Below are positions 21,701 through 30,511 of a stretch of DNA of 64,000 bases, piece after piece; position 1 is the stretch's first letter, and the number at the start of each line of letters is the position of its first letter. The position numbers were made by a program, and so were the translations under genes. The stretch spans positions 109,728 to 173,727 of the forward strand of contig NZ_LGJH01000163.1 of assembly GCF_001298105.1 (NCBI RefSeq). Direction: 5' to 3'. Source of the DNA: Novosphingobium sp. ST904 (GTDB taxonomy: Bacteria > Pseudomonadota > Alphaproteobacteria > Sphingomonadales > Sphingomonadaceae). The notes beneath the pieces were generated by a model. That model saw only the letters and a list, made by a program, of their open reading frames with translations, ran no database searches and was not told where the DNA came from.

Positions 21701-23387
21701 AGGGAACACCGGAGCGACCTCCAATGCCTTCGCCATCACGGTGGACACCACGCCCCCGTCAGTGCCGGTCATCACCGGCATCGTGGACGACGTGGCGCCG
21801 AACACCGGTACCGTCGCGAATGGCGGCGTTTCCAACGATGGCACTCCGCAACTGACCGGCACGGCTTCGGCCAACACAGCCGTGGCGATCTACGACAATG
21901 GCGTGGTCATCGGCAGCACCACCTCCAATGCGAGCGGCGCGTAGACCTTCACGCCTTCCTCGGGCCTGAGCGACGGTACGCATAACTTCACGGCTGTTGC
22001 CATGGACACGGCCGGAAATGCCAGCGCCGCGTCCAACACTTACGGCGTGACGCTGGACCAGACGCCGCCTTCCGCCACGATCGCCATCACTACGCTGTCG
22101 GTCGATACGGGCACCGTCGGTGACTGGAGCACGCAGGACAACAGCCCCACCATCAGCGGAACTCTCGGTTCGGCTCTCGGCACGGGCGAGCAGGTGCAGA
22201 TCCAGATCGACAGTGGAACCTGGGTCAATGCCTCGGTATCCGGCACAAGCTGGTATTATGGGCCGGGCACCCTTTCCGTGGGATCGCATGCCGTTGCCGT
22301 TCGCGTCGTCGATGCCGCAGGCAACGTGGGTCACAATGCCTCGCAGACGATCAGCATAACCAGCATTCCGGCGCAGGCACCGATGGTGCAGGCGAGCAAT
22401 TCGGCACTGCTGGGACTGGTCGGCGTGGAGGCGCTGAACCTGCTGGACCTCGGCTCGCAGTCGCTTACCGCCGTGGATCCCAACAACAACCTCAAGACGG
22501 TGCAGGTCAAGTATGCCCCGGTGCTGTCGCTGGCTCTCGGCGCCTATACGCTCACGGCTTCGGCAGCGCTGGCGGCGGAACTCGGGCTGCATATCTCGAT
22601 CAGCAATTCTTCCGGCATCCTCGGCATCGTGGCGCCTTCCTCCACGCTGACGATCACCGCTATCGACAATGGCGCGATGAGCAACATGGCCGTGAACGAA
22701 CTGCTCGGCACCGTGCATTTCGAGCAGAATCTCTCGCTTCTCGGCCTCGATGTGCTCAACGCGACGACGATCACGGCAACCGATACGACAGGCCTTTCCG
22801 CCAGTGCCGCCACAGGTTCGCTGCTCGATGTCAGCCTGCTCAATTCCGGTGGCTCGGCCAACGTGATCCAGGGCGATGCCGGCGCGAACACCCTCAGCGG
22901 GACGACCGGCAACGACCGCCTCTACGGCTTTGCCGGCAATGACGTGCTGAACGGCAATGACGGCAACGATCTGCTGCGCGGTGGGGCGGGTGCCGATACG
23001 CTCAACGGCGGCGCGGGCAACGACACGCTCGTCTATGATGCCAGCGATACGCTGATCGACGGCGGTGCGGGAAGCGATACGCTGCTGATCGATAGTGGAA
23101 CCGGGCAGGTGCTCAATCTCGATGCGGTGAGCAACATTCGCAACATCGAACGCATAGATCTGGGAACCGGGGATGCCGGCAGGCAGATCACCCTGACCGA
23201 GGCCGGCGTGCTGCGCGCGACCGACAGCAACCACCAACTGACGATCGCCGGTGACGGGAGCGACCGGGTCACCATGACCGGAGCGGTCTTCCAGGGCCAA
23301 ACCCTGATCAATGGCGAAGCCTACAACCACTACACTTTGGGAACGACGGATATCTTCGTCGATCACCCGGTTCTCGTCGTGGTTTGA
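12782..23387 (+). CDS. Giant BapA/LapA-like secreted adhesin with Ig-like repeats and RTX C-terminus (two frameshifts, one amber codon)
   Basis: Repaired length is 3,535 residues. The N-terminus is a BapA-prefix-like domain (about residues 1-110; DLVITFSDGSTIRLDGYF) followed by a Gly/Ala hydrophobic stretch (about 125-150) and about 31 bacterial Ig-like modules. The C-terminus has a large beta domain, RTX repeats (GGAGADTLNGGAGNDTL) and a non-cleaved type I secretion signal ending in VDHPVLVVV. The first frameshift is at 15319 (CC to C; GACCTGGCG expected) and the second at 21289 (GG to G; GTCGGCACC expected). A TAG at 21942-21944 stands where sister modules have Trp. The next three genes encode a type I secretion system, so the protein is very likely exported by it and tethered at the surface for adhesion or biofilm. 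No LapG/LapD-type release genes are seen. Confidence 0.88.
13255..22370 (+). repeat. Array of about 31 Ig-like modules of two length classes
   Basis: By eye, 30 clear modules plus one divergent final module can be aligned on a (T/S)xPPxxP start and a T(V/I)D end. Nine are short (about 83 residues) and 21 long (about 103 residues). The long ones contain an extra DDVGxxQGxxxxGxxTDDxxPxLSG segment and a YDNGxLLG hairpin. The short ones have an acidic loop such as DINGDGTTD or DTNGDGTPD instead. The first ten alternate strictly short-long; the later part is mostly long with short modules at positions 14, 18, 21 and 23. The DNA is diverged, so these are old duplications rather than recent tandem copies. 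Confidence 0.85.
22862..23100 (+). repeat. RTX (GGxGxDxLx) calcium-binding nonapeptide repeats
   Basis: This part of the adhesin gene encodes several tandem nonapeptides such as GFAGNDVLN, GNDGNDLLR, GGAGADTLN and GGAGNDTLV, plus a later GGAGSDTLL. These form a calcium-dependent parallel beta-roll that folds only after export into calcium-rich surroundings. Their place just before the C-terminus is typical of type I secretion substrates. Confidence 0.9.
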
Positions 23388-23455
23388 GCCGCCGGGGAGA
23401 GCGTATCCGGCCAGCGTGCCGGTCGAATATGGGAAGCGGATCATGAAGGGGACTC

Positions 23456-24832
23456 ATGACCTTTACGTGGCGCAGGATCGCCGGAGCGGCCGTGTTTCTT
23501 ATGGCCGGGATGATGGCGGAGAAGTTGGCAGCGCAAGATGGCGAAGGAGCTTCACGAAACTTCGAACAACCGGCTGGCCCTGAACTGGCTGAACGGGTTC
23601 CGGCCAACCTCGACATCGCGCAGGCCGTTGCGCTGACGCTGGCACGGCACCCGCAGATCGCCCGGGCCAATGCCGCGCTGGCGCGGGGCCGGGCCGATCT
23701 CGGCGCGGCGCGCGCGGCCTGGTATCCGCAACTTTCCTACCAGGCCAATCTCGGGCCGAACATGCTCACGGACAGGAACGGTTCCGGGCTCAACCAGAAC
23801 ATGGCCGGGCCAAGCGTCTTTCTGCAGCAGCAGGTCTGGGACTTCGGACGATCCAGGGGAGAAATCGGCGCGGCCCGTTCAACGACGAGCCAGCGCCGGT
23901 TCGAACTGGAATCGGTGGCGGATCAGCTTGCCGAACAGGGTGCCCTGGCGTTTCTCGAAGTGCGCCGTTTCGAGCAGCTGTCGGCCGAAGCGGCGCGGCA
24001 GGTCGAGGAACTGGAGCGGTTGCGGGAACTGATCGGATTTCGGGTTCGCGCCGGTATATCCGACAAGTCCGACCTCATGCTGGCCGACGTAAGAGTGGAA
24101 AGCGCGCGCGGCGAAGCGATCCAGGCACAGACCGCGCTTGCGATCGCAAGCTCGGCCTTGGCGAACCTGATCGGCGGGGTCGCCCTGACCTATGCCGATC
24201 CATCCGCCGAGATTTCGCGCTTCGAAGCCGGTGACGAAGAGCCGGACTATGAACGCTTGCCCGCCATCGCCGCCGCGCAGGAAGCGGAGAACGCCGCTGC
24301 GGCCCGGATCGGGCAGGCCAAGGCCGAACGCTATCCCCGGCTTGGGCTGCAAATGGGCTACACCCGCAACAACTACACTTACAACACACGGGACAATGCC
24401 TTCACGGCGCTGGTGACGGTGACGGGCGACGTCTACCGCCGGGGCAACCGCTATCTCGTCGATGCTGCCGAGGAAGACCGCCGCGCGGCTGACGCGGCGC
24501 GGGAAGCGGCCATCCTGGAAGCGCGAGGCAAGGCTCTTTCCGCGCGGCAGGAAATCCGTGCCGGCCATTTGCGGATCGCCGCCTATTCGCATCAGGAAGA
24601 GCAGGCGATCACCGCCAGCCGCATCTTCTTCGAGGAATACAAGCTGGGCAAGCGAACGCTGACCGAACTGCTCAACACCCAGCTTGAAATCTACCGCGCC
24701 GCCAGTGCCCGGATCGTGGCCGAACATGACATCATGGGCGCGCGCGTCCGGTTCGAGAACCTTTGCGGGACGCTGCGTCCCTCGCTGGGCCTTCCCGCGC
24801 GCCTCATCGAGGAAGAAGACCTGCATGGCTGA
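23456..24832 (+). CDS. TolC-family outer-membrane channel of the type I secretion system
   Basis: The 458-residue protein starts at 23456 after AAGGGG, has a signal peptide ending near LAAQD, and carries the duplicated TolC coiled-coil pattern: DIAQAVALTLARHPQI, AARAAWYPQLSYQANLG in the first half and GQAKAERYPRLGLQMGY in the second, ending with the LGKRTLTELLNTQLEIYRA helix. It forms a trimeric outer-membrane duct in this family. It lies between the adhesin and its ABC exporter and overlaps the latter by 8 bp, so it is very probably LapE/AggA-like and specific for this adhesin. Confidence 0.92.
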   Translation: MTFTWRRIAGAAVFLMAGMMAEKLAAQDGEGASRNFEQPAGPELAERVPANLDIAQAVALTLARHPQIARANAALARGRADLGAARAAWYPQLSYQANLGPNMLTDRNGSGLNQNMAGPSVFLQQQVWDFGRSRGEIGAARSTTSQRRFELESVADQLAEQGALAFLEVRRFEQLSAEAARQVEELERLRELIGFRVRAGISDKSDLMLADVRVESARGEAIQAQTALAIASSALANLIGGVALTYADPSAEISRFEAGDEEPDYERLPAIAAAQEAENAAAARIGQAKAERYPRLGLQMGYTRNNYTYNTRDNAFTALVTVTGDVYRRGNRYLVDAAEEDRRAADAAREAAILEARGKALSARQEIRAGHLRIAAYSHQEEQAITASRIFFEEYKLGKRTLTELLNTQLEIYRAASARIVAEHDIMGARVRFENLCGTLRPSLGLPARLIEEEDLHG

Positions 24833-26969
24833 CAGTCCGGAAGTGCTGCACGATCCCTGGGCCGCCGCCATCGCGGCGCTCGCTACATTGAAGGGCGTGC
24901 CGGTCGGCGTGCCTGAACTGACGAGGCGGCTCTACTGGAATGAGGGCAGGGGGGCGGAAGAAGGCCTGGCAGAGGCTGCGCGCCTGTCCGGCCTCGATTT
25001 CGAGATCGTGGCGATGGGCATCGAGGATGTGCCGCAAATGCTGCTTCCGGCCATCTTCGAACTGCGCGGCGAAGGGGCGGCCATCGTCCACAGCCGCGAT
25101 GCAGGGCATGTCCGCGTCACGATGCCATGGCTCCACAGGGATACACCGGTCGAACTCGCGCTGGAGACATTCCGCGCGCAGGTTTCGGGGCGGGTCGGCT
25201 TCGTCGAACCCCTGTCCACGCGATCGCGAGATGCCCGGTTGGAGGAGTTCCTGCGGCGGCCATCCCGTTCCTGGGTGTGGGATATCATCACCGCGGACCG
25301 GCGCGGCTACGGGGAGGTGCTGCTGGCGTCGGTGTTCGGCAACCTGCTCACTTTCGCCACCTCGCTTTTCGCCATGCAGGTTTGGGACCGCGTGATCCCC
25401 GCCCAGTCCATTCCCACGCTGTGGGTGCTGGCGCTGGGGACGGGACTGGCGCTGTTATTCGAATTCATGTTGCGCACGGCGCGGGTGCAACTGGTGGACC
25501 GCATCGGGCGGCGGGCCGACCTTGCAATTTCCTCGCGGATATTTGCCCGTGCGCTGGACATCCGCAACGATGCCCGCCCGCGATCGACGGGGGCCCTGAT
25601 CGCGCAATTGCGCGATGTCGAACAGATCCGCGAGATGCTCACCTCCACCACCGTATCGGCCCTGATCGACGTCCCGTTCGTCGCGCTCTTCCTCGTGCTG
25701 TTCGCCCTGCTGGCAGGGCCGCTCACTTTTGTGCTGGTGGGCGCTGCTGTGCTGATCGTGCTGCCAGGCCTCCTTCTACAGCGGCCGCTTGCCCGGCTGG
25801 CGACGGAGGGCATGAAGGAAGGGGCATTGCGAAACGCGATCCTCGTGGAATCGATCGAGCGTATCGACGAGATCAAGATGGCGCAGGCGGAGCCGCGCTT
25901 CCAGTCGCTGTGGGAGCGGCTCTCGGTTACGGGGGCGCGCGTCGGCGCGGAGCAGCGTTTCCTGTCCTCGTTTTTCGTCAACTGGACGCAGACCCTTCAG
26001 CAACTAGCTTACACGGTCGTTGTCGTCGCCGGGGCATTTCGCGTGATGGACGGCGACATGACGATGGGCGCGCTTATCGCCTGCTCCATCCTGACCAGCC
26101 GCGCGCTGGTGCTGTTCGTTCCGTTCGGCCAGATATTCACCCGATGGCAGAATGCCAGGGTCGCACTTGGCGGGCTTGAGGATCTCTTCGGGAAACCGGT
26201 CGATCATGATCCCGAGCGAGGGCTACTGCGTCGCCCCGTGCTCAAGGGATACTACGAGATCATCGATCTGAGATATGCCTATGATCCCGAGGGGCCGCTG
26301 GCCCTCAAGGTCGAGCGGCTGTCCATCCGCGCCGGGGAGCGGATTGCCCTGCTGGGACGGATCGGAGCCGGCAAGTCGACTCTGCTGCGAGTTCTTGCGG
26401 GGCTGGCCTTGCCATCGGGCGGCGATGTGCTGCTTGACGGCAGTAGTCTTGCGCAGATCAGCCCGGCCGATGTTCGCCGGGACATTTCCTATCTCGGGCA
26501 GGGGGCTCAGCTCTTTCTCGGCACGATTCGCGAAAACCTGCTGATCGGCGCGCCCGGCACTAGCGACGAACGGATACTGCGGGCGCTGGCGGTGACCGGC
26601 GGCACCGGGATCGTCCAGAACCAGCCGCACGGGCTAGACCTGTTGCTTCAGGAGGGCGGGGCGGGGCTTTCCGGCGGGCAGCGGCAAACCCTGCTGCTGA
26701 CCAGGGCGCTGCTGCGAGGTGGCAATATCCTGCTGCTCGATGAACCTTCCGCGCCGCTGGACGATATCAGCGAGCGCAATCTGGTGGCTAATCTCGGCCA
26801 GTGGCTGAACGGGAGGACCCTTGTCGTGACGACCAACCGGCCGGGCCTGCTCGAACTGGTGGACCGGATCGTGCTGATCGACGGCGGGCGGGTCGCGCTC
26901 GACGGAGCCAAGGAGGCCGTGCTCGCGGCGCTGGCGATGCCTGCTGCGCTGAAGGAGAAACGCTCATGA
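24825..26969 (+). CDS. Type I secretion ABC exporter (LapB-like) with C39-like domain and altered H-loop
   Basis: The 714-residue protein has a peptidase-C39-like domain (residues 1-130) without the catalytic Cys of true C39 peptidases, so it should bind rather than cut the substrate. Six membrane helices follow (about 150-430), then an ATPase with Walker A GRIGAGKST, signature LSGGQRQ and Walker B ILLLDEP. The H-loop, normally THR, reads TTNR: the codon is AAC where CAC would give His. The start at 24825 overlaps tolC, and the stop overlaps the adaptor start (ATGA). It powers export of the adhesin across the inner membrane. The His-to-Asn change would be expected to weaken ATP hydrolysis, if it is not a sequence error. 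Confidence 0.9.
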   Translation: MADSPEVLHDPWAAAIAALATLKGVPVGVPELTRRLYWNEGRGAEEGLAEAARLSGLDFEIVAMGIEDVPQMLLPAIFELRGEGAAIVHSRDAGHVRVTMPWLHRDTPVELALETFRAQVSGRVGFVEPLSTRSRDARLEEFLRRPSRSWVWDIITADRRGYGEVLLASVFGNLLTFATSLFAMQVWDRVIPAQSIPTLWVLALGTGLALLFEFMLRTARVQLVDRIGRRADLAISSRIFARALDIRNDARPRSTGALIAQLRDVEQIREMLTSTTVSALIDVPFVALFLVLFALLAGPLTFVLVGAAVLIVLPGLLLQRPLARLATEGMKEGALRNAILVESIERIDEIKMAQAEPRFQSLWERLSVTGARVGAEQRFLSSFFVNWTQTLQQLAYTVVVVAGAFRVMDGDMTMGALIACSILTSRALVLFVPFGQIFTRWQNARVALGGLEDLFGKPVDHDPERGLLRRPVLKGYYEIIDLRYAYDPEGPLALKVERLSIRAGERIALLGRIGAGKSTLLRVLAGLALPSGGDVLLDGSSLAQISPADVRRDISYLGQGAQLFLGTIRENLLIGAPGTSDERILRALAVTGGTGIVQNQPHGLDLLLQEGGAGLSGGQRQTLLLTRALLRGGNILLLDEPSAPLDDISERNLVANLGQWLNGRTLVVTTNRPGLLELVDRIVLIDGGRVALDGAKEAVLAALAMPAALKEKRS

Positions 26970-28168
26970 ACCGGACCATGCCGGTTTCCGCGAGCCTGCC
27001 GGCGGGTTTCGGCGGCGATGAGGAGAGCCGCTGGCTGCGTACCCTGGGGCGTCTGCGCATCGTGCCGATCCTTTCGATCGGCATCCTGGCTTTCCTGGTC
27101 TGGAGCTACTTCGGCGTGCTTGACGAAGTGGCCGTGGGGCCAGGCAAAGTGACGCCGCCCTCCCGATCCCAGATTGTTCAAAGTCTGGAGGGGGGTATCG
27201 TCAATGGAATCTTCGTCCATGAAGGAGATATCGTCAGCCCGCGCCAGAAGCTGGCCACGCTTGACCGTGCACGCTTCAGTTCCATGCTTGGCGAAGCGGA
27301 AGCGAAGGCCCGCGCGCTGGAAGCATCAGCAGCCCGCCTTGAAGCCGAGATCAATGGCGGAACGCCTCGCTTTCCGCAGGCGGTGAAGGATACACCCGGC
27401 CTCGTCGCGCGCGAGATGGAACTGATGCATTCGCGCCGGCAGAACCTGGCCGTCGCCACTGCGAGCATGCGGCAGTCGCTGGCGCTGACCCGGCGCCAGC
27501 TTGCCATGACGGAGCCGCTCGTCGAACTCGGCGCGGCCAATCAGGTGGAAGTGATCCAGCTTCGCCGTCAGGAGAATGAGATCCAGGCCAAGCTCGATTC
27601 ACTGCGCAACCAGTACGTCATCGATGCCAGTGCAGACTATGCCAGCCCGCGCCGAACTGGATCAGGTGATCCAGGTGATCGGCGGCAGGCGCGACCAGCT
27701 TGACCGCACGACGCTTCATTCGCCCGTCCGCGGGATCGTAAAGAACCTGGAAGTCACGACCATCGGCGGCGTCATCCAGCCGGGCGGCTCGCTGATGGAG
27801 ATCGTGCCGCTGGAGGACCAGCTCCTGATCGAAGCGCGGGTTTCCCCGCGCGACATCGCCTTCATCCGGCCCGGCCAGCCGGCCACCGTAAAAATCACGG
27901 CATACGATCCGTCCATCTACGGCACTTTACCGGGAACGGTGGACCGCATTTCTCCCGATACCTTGCAGGACGAGGTCCACGCGATCAGGTCTATTACCGC
28001 GTCTACGTTCGCACCCACAATTCCAGCCTGCGGACGAAAGACGGGCGCGAGCATGCGATCATGCCGGGAATGGTGGCTACGGTGGAAATCCGCACCGGTC
28101 GGAAAACCATACTCCAGTACCTGATGAAGCCGATCAACAAGGCGCAAGAAGCGCTGCGGGAGCGCTAG
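26966..28168 (+). CDS. HlyD-family membrane-fusion adaptor of the type I secretion system (two apparent frameshifts)
   Basis: Repaired, this is a 400-residue adaptor: one N-terminal membrane helix (PILSIGILAFLVWSYFGVL), the lipoyl half-motif QSLEGGIVNGIFVHEGDIV, a long periplasmic coiled coil (about 110-240), a second lipoyl/barrel region (LHSPVRGIVKNLEVTTIGG, VKITAYDPSIYG) and a C-terminal ILQYLMKPI segment typical of LapC/PrtE proteins. The frame changes near 27645 (extra C; SRAELDQV expected) and near 27980 (GG to G; DEVHGDQVYYRVYV expected). The two opposite shifts leave the overall length a multiple of three. It bridges the ABC exporter and the TolC-like channel. Confidence 0.87.
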
Positions 28169-28190
28169 GCCGGAAAATGTGCTTTCCCGG

Positions 28191-29048
28191 TCAAAGCTTG
28201 CGGGTGCCGAGCCATTTGACCATCGCCGGATCGCGGTGGTCGAAGAAGCTGCTGGCCTTCTGATCAAGCGCGGAAATCGCTGCGATATCGCCATCGTCCA
28301 GAGCAAAGTCGAAGATCGCGAAATTCTCGGCCATGCGCTCCTTGCGGACCGACTTGGGGATTGCGACGATGCCGCGCTGGTTCAGCCAGCGCAGGACGAC
28401 CTGGGCAACGGTCTTGCCGTGCTTCTGTCCGATCGAGGCCAGCAACTCGTTGCTGAACAGCCCGTTCTTGCCTTCCGCGAAGGGGCCCCAGGCTTCGGGC
28501 TGGACCTTGTATTCCTCCAGCAATGCCTGAGCATCGTGCTGCTGGTGGAAGGGGTGGATCTCGATCTGGTTGACCGCAGGGGTGATTTCATTGTGCAGCA
28601 CGAAATCGAGTAGCCGGTCGGGATAGAAGTTGCTCACTCCGATAGCCCGGATGCGACCTTCGCGGTGCAGGTCCTGCATGGCGCGCCAGGCGCCGTACAC
28701 ATCGCCATACGGCTGATGGATCAGCCACAGGTCGAGATAATCGAGTTGCAGCTTGTTCAGTGAACGCTCGAAAGCCGCCTTGGCGCCTTCATAGCTGACG
28801 TCCTCGATCCACAGCTTGGTCGTGACGAAAAGTTCGCCACGCGCGATGCCATGATTGCGGATGGCCTGTCCAACCGCTTCCTCGTTGCCATAGGAGGTTG
28901 CGGTATCGAGCAGGCGATAACCGACATCGATGGCGTCGCGCACACTGCGCTCGCATTCAGCGGGGTCGGGAACCTGGAAAACGCCAAAGCCGAGGCTCGG
29001 CATTTCCACGCCATTGTTCAGGGTCACATTGGGGACGGACTCGGGCAT
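28191..29048 (-). CDS. Aldo/keto reductase (2,5-diketo-gluconate reductase type)
   Basis: The 285-residue protein has the full aldo/keto reductase catalytic set: Asp and Tyr in DTATSYGNEEAVG, Lys in VTTKLW and His in DLWLIHQP, with the NADPH-binding IPKSVRKERMAEN near the C-terminus and GVSNFYPD in the barrel. It reduces carbonyl compounds with NADPH in the cytosol; the natural substrate cannot be told. It ends 22 bp from the convergent adaptor gene and is transcribed divergently from a LysR-type regulator, which probably controls it. Confidence 0.93.
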   Translation of the reverse strand: MPESVPNVTLNNGVEMPSLGFGVFQVPDPAECERSVRDAIDVGYRLLDTATSYGNEEAVGQAIRNHGIARGELFVTTKLWIEDVSYEGAKAAFERSLNKLQLDYLDLWLIHQPYGDVYGAWRAMQDLHREGRIRAIGVSNFYPDRLLDFVLHNEITPAVNQIEIHPFHQQHDAQALLEEYKVQPEAWGPFAEGKNGLFSNELLASIGQKHGKTVAQVVLRWLNQRGIVAIPKSVRKERMAENFAIFDFALDDGDIAAISALDQKASSFFDHRDPAMVKWLGTRKL

Positions 29049-29241
29049 GTGGCATCCTTTGGTTCAGATCGGCGATCATGTGCGGTCTCGGCCTGACTCA
29101 TGGCGATTACCCGAGGTTCGCGTCAGGTTGCCGGCCAATACGGCGCAGGCCGCCGGGAAAATTGTCGGATCGGATATAGTCTGGCAGCCGGAATGCGATT
29201 AGACGCCGTAATCGGTATGTCACTATAAGGTACGCTAATTA

Positions 29242-30135
29242 ATGGCGGGTGAGAACTATAACGAGCTCGCAGCGTTCGTGATGGTCGCGCGTGAGCGCAG
29301 TTTTACCCGCGCGGCTGCAAAGCTTGGCGTTTCGCAATCGGCGCTCAGCCAGACGATCCGCGGGCTCGAAGAGCGATTGGGGTTGAGGTTGCTCACCCGC
29401 ACGACCCGCAGCGTATCGCCGACCGAGGCGGGGCACCGCCTGTTCGGCACCCTGGCGCCGCGCTTCGAGGAGATCGCGCAGGAACTCGTCTCGCTAAGCC
29501 AGTTGCGCGACAAGCCGTCCGGCACCATCCGCATCAATGCGGGGGAACATGCGGCACTGGCGGTCCTGCAGCCGGCGCTGCGTAAATTCCTGCCCGATAA
29601 CCCCGACATCCGCGTCGAGATCGTTGTCGACAACGGTCTGACCGACATCGTGGCCGAAGGATATGACGCAGGGGTTCGGTTGGGCGATCAGGTGGCCAAG
29701 GACATGGTTGCAGTTCGTATCGGCCCAGATTTGCGCATGGCCGTTGTCGGGTCGCCCGAGTATTTTGCCCGCTATCCCGTTCCGCATACGCCGCAAGACC
29801 TGACACGGCACAATTGCATCGGTATCCGGCTGCCCACCTATGGCGGCATTTTCCCGTGGGACCTCGATAAGGACGGGCACGAAGTCAATGTTCGGATCGA
29901 GGGGCAACTGGTGTTCAACAACATCGGCCTGCGGCTCAATTCGACGCTGGATGGCCTGGGCCTTGCCTACCTGCCTGAGGATCAGGTTCTGCCCTATATC
30001 GCACAAGGCCGCCTGATCCGGGTGATGGAAGACTGGTGTGGACCTTTTCCCGGTCACCATCTCTACTACCCGAGCCGTCGCCACGCTTCTCCCGCCTTCG
30101 CCCTGCTGGTCGAGACCTTGCGCTATCGGTCTTGA
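29242..30135 (+). CDS. LysR-family transcriptional regulator
   Basis: The 297-residue protein has an N-terminal winged helix-turn-helix (residues 5-64; RAAAKLGVSQSALSQTIRGLE) and a periplasmic-binding-like effector domain (about 92-290) ending in HHLYYPSRRHASPAFALLVE. It is divergent from the aldo/keto reductase across a 193-bp gap, the classic arrangement for a LysR regulator and its target. The gap is AT-rich just before the start (tcactataaggtacgctaat), consistent with a promoter. It is clearly related to the LysR gene at 58857-59753, which is itself divergent from another oxidoreductase. Confidence 0.93.
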   Translation: MAGENYNELAAFVMVARERSFTRAAAKLGVSQSALSQTIRGLEERLGLRLLTRTTRSVSPTEAGHRLFGTLAPRFEEIAQELVSLSQLRDKPSGTIRINAGEHAALAVLQPALRKFLPDNPDIRVEIVVDNGLTDIVAEGYDAGVRLGDQVAKDMVAVRIGPDLRMAVVGSPEYFARYPVPHTPQDLTRHNCIGIRLPTYGGIFPWDLDKDGHEVNVRIEGQLVFNNIGLRLNSTLDGLGLAYLPEDQVLPYIAQGRLIRVMEDWCGPFPGHHLYYPSRRHASPAFALLVETLRYRS

Positions 30136-30242
30136 GGCAGGGTGGGCCTGCACAAAGCACATCCATCATCGCTTCGCCAGCGGCCGCGCAGCGCCGAATG
30201 CGGGCCTCGATCCTGAATGGTGTCGGTGTTCTGGAAAAAACG

Positions 30243-30321
<79 letters not shown>

Positions 30322-30370
30322 ACCCTTCGGTCGTCGATGATGTATCCAAGGCCTGTGCCCTGGTGGCCGT

Positions 30371-30446
30371 TGGTGGGCCCGGCAGGATTCGAACCCGCGA
30401 CCTAGCCGTTATGAGCGGCCAGCTCTAACCGCTGAGCTACAGGCCC
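30371..30446 (-). tRNA. tRNA with CAU anticodon, probably tRNA-Ile2
   Basis: A 76-nt cloverleaf on the minus strand has acceptor GGGCCTG paired with CGGGCCC, an encoded CCA and anticodon loop CTCATAA (CAU). The short D arm (AGCTCAGCGGTTAGAGC) and the T arm resemble the lysidine-modified tRNA-Ile2 that reads AUA. Elongator tRNA-Met is the main alternative and cannot be fully excluded by eye. Confidence 0.85.
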
Positions 30447-30511
30447 CAACTGCCATGCCCGACCCCATCGACGATGGCCGGACGAAAAGCCCGTTAGCTT
30501 GGCAATGCCGT

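Noticed and set aside
21942..21944. Amber codon read as a special amino acid or programmed readthrough.
   Set aside because: No recoding signal is visible, and a single G-to-A change from TGG is the simpler explanation.
13255..22370. Repeated sequence that could be mistaken for a CRISPR array or satellite.
   Set aside because: The period is about 250 or 310 bp, copies are diverged at the DNA level, and all translate into Ig-like modules in one frame.
25307..25981. Minus-strand open frame of 224 residues inside the exporter gene.
   Set aside because: It is antisense to the membrane domain of the ABC exporter, whose frame and motifs are clear.
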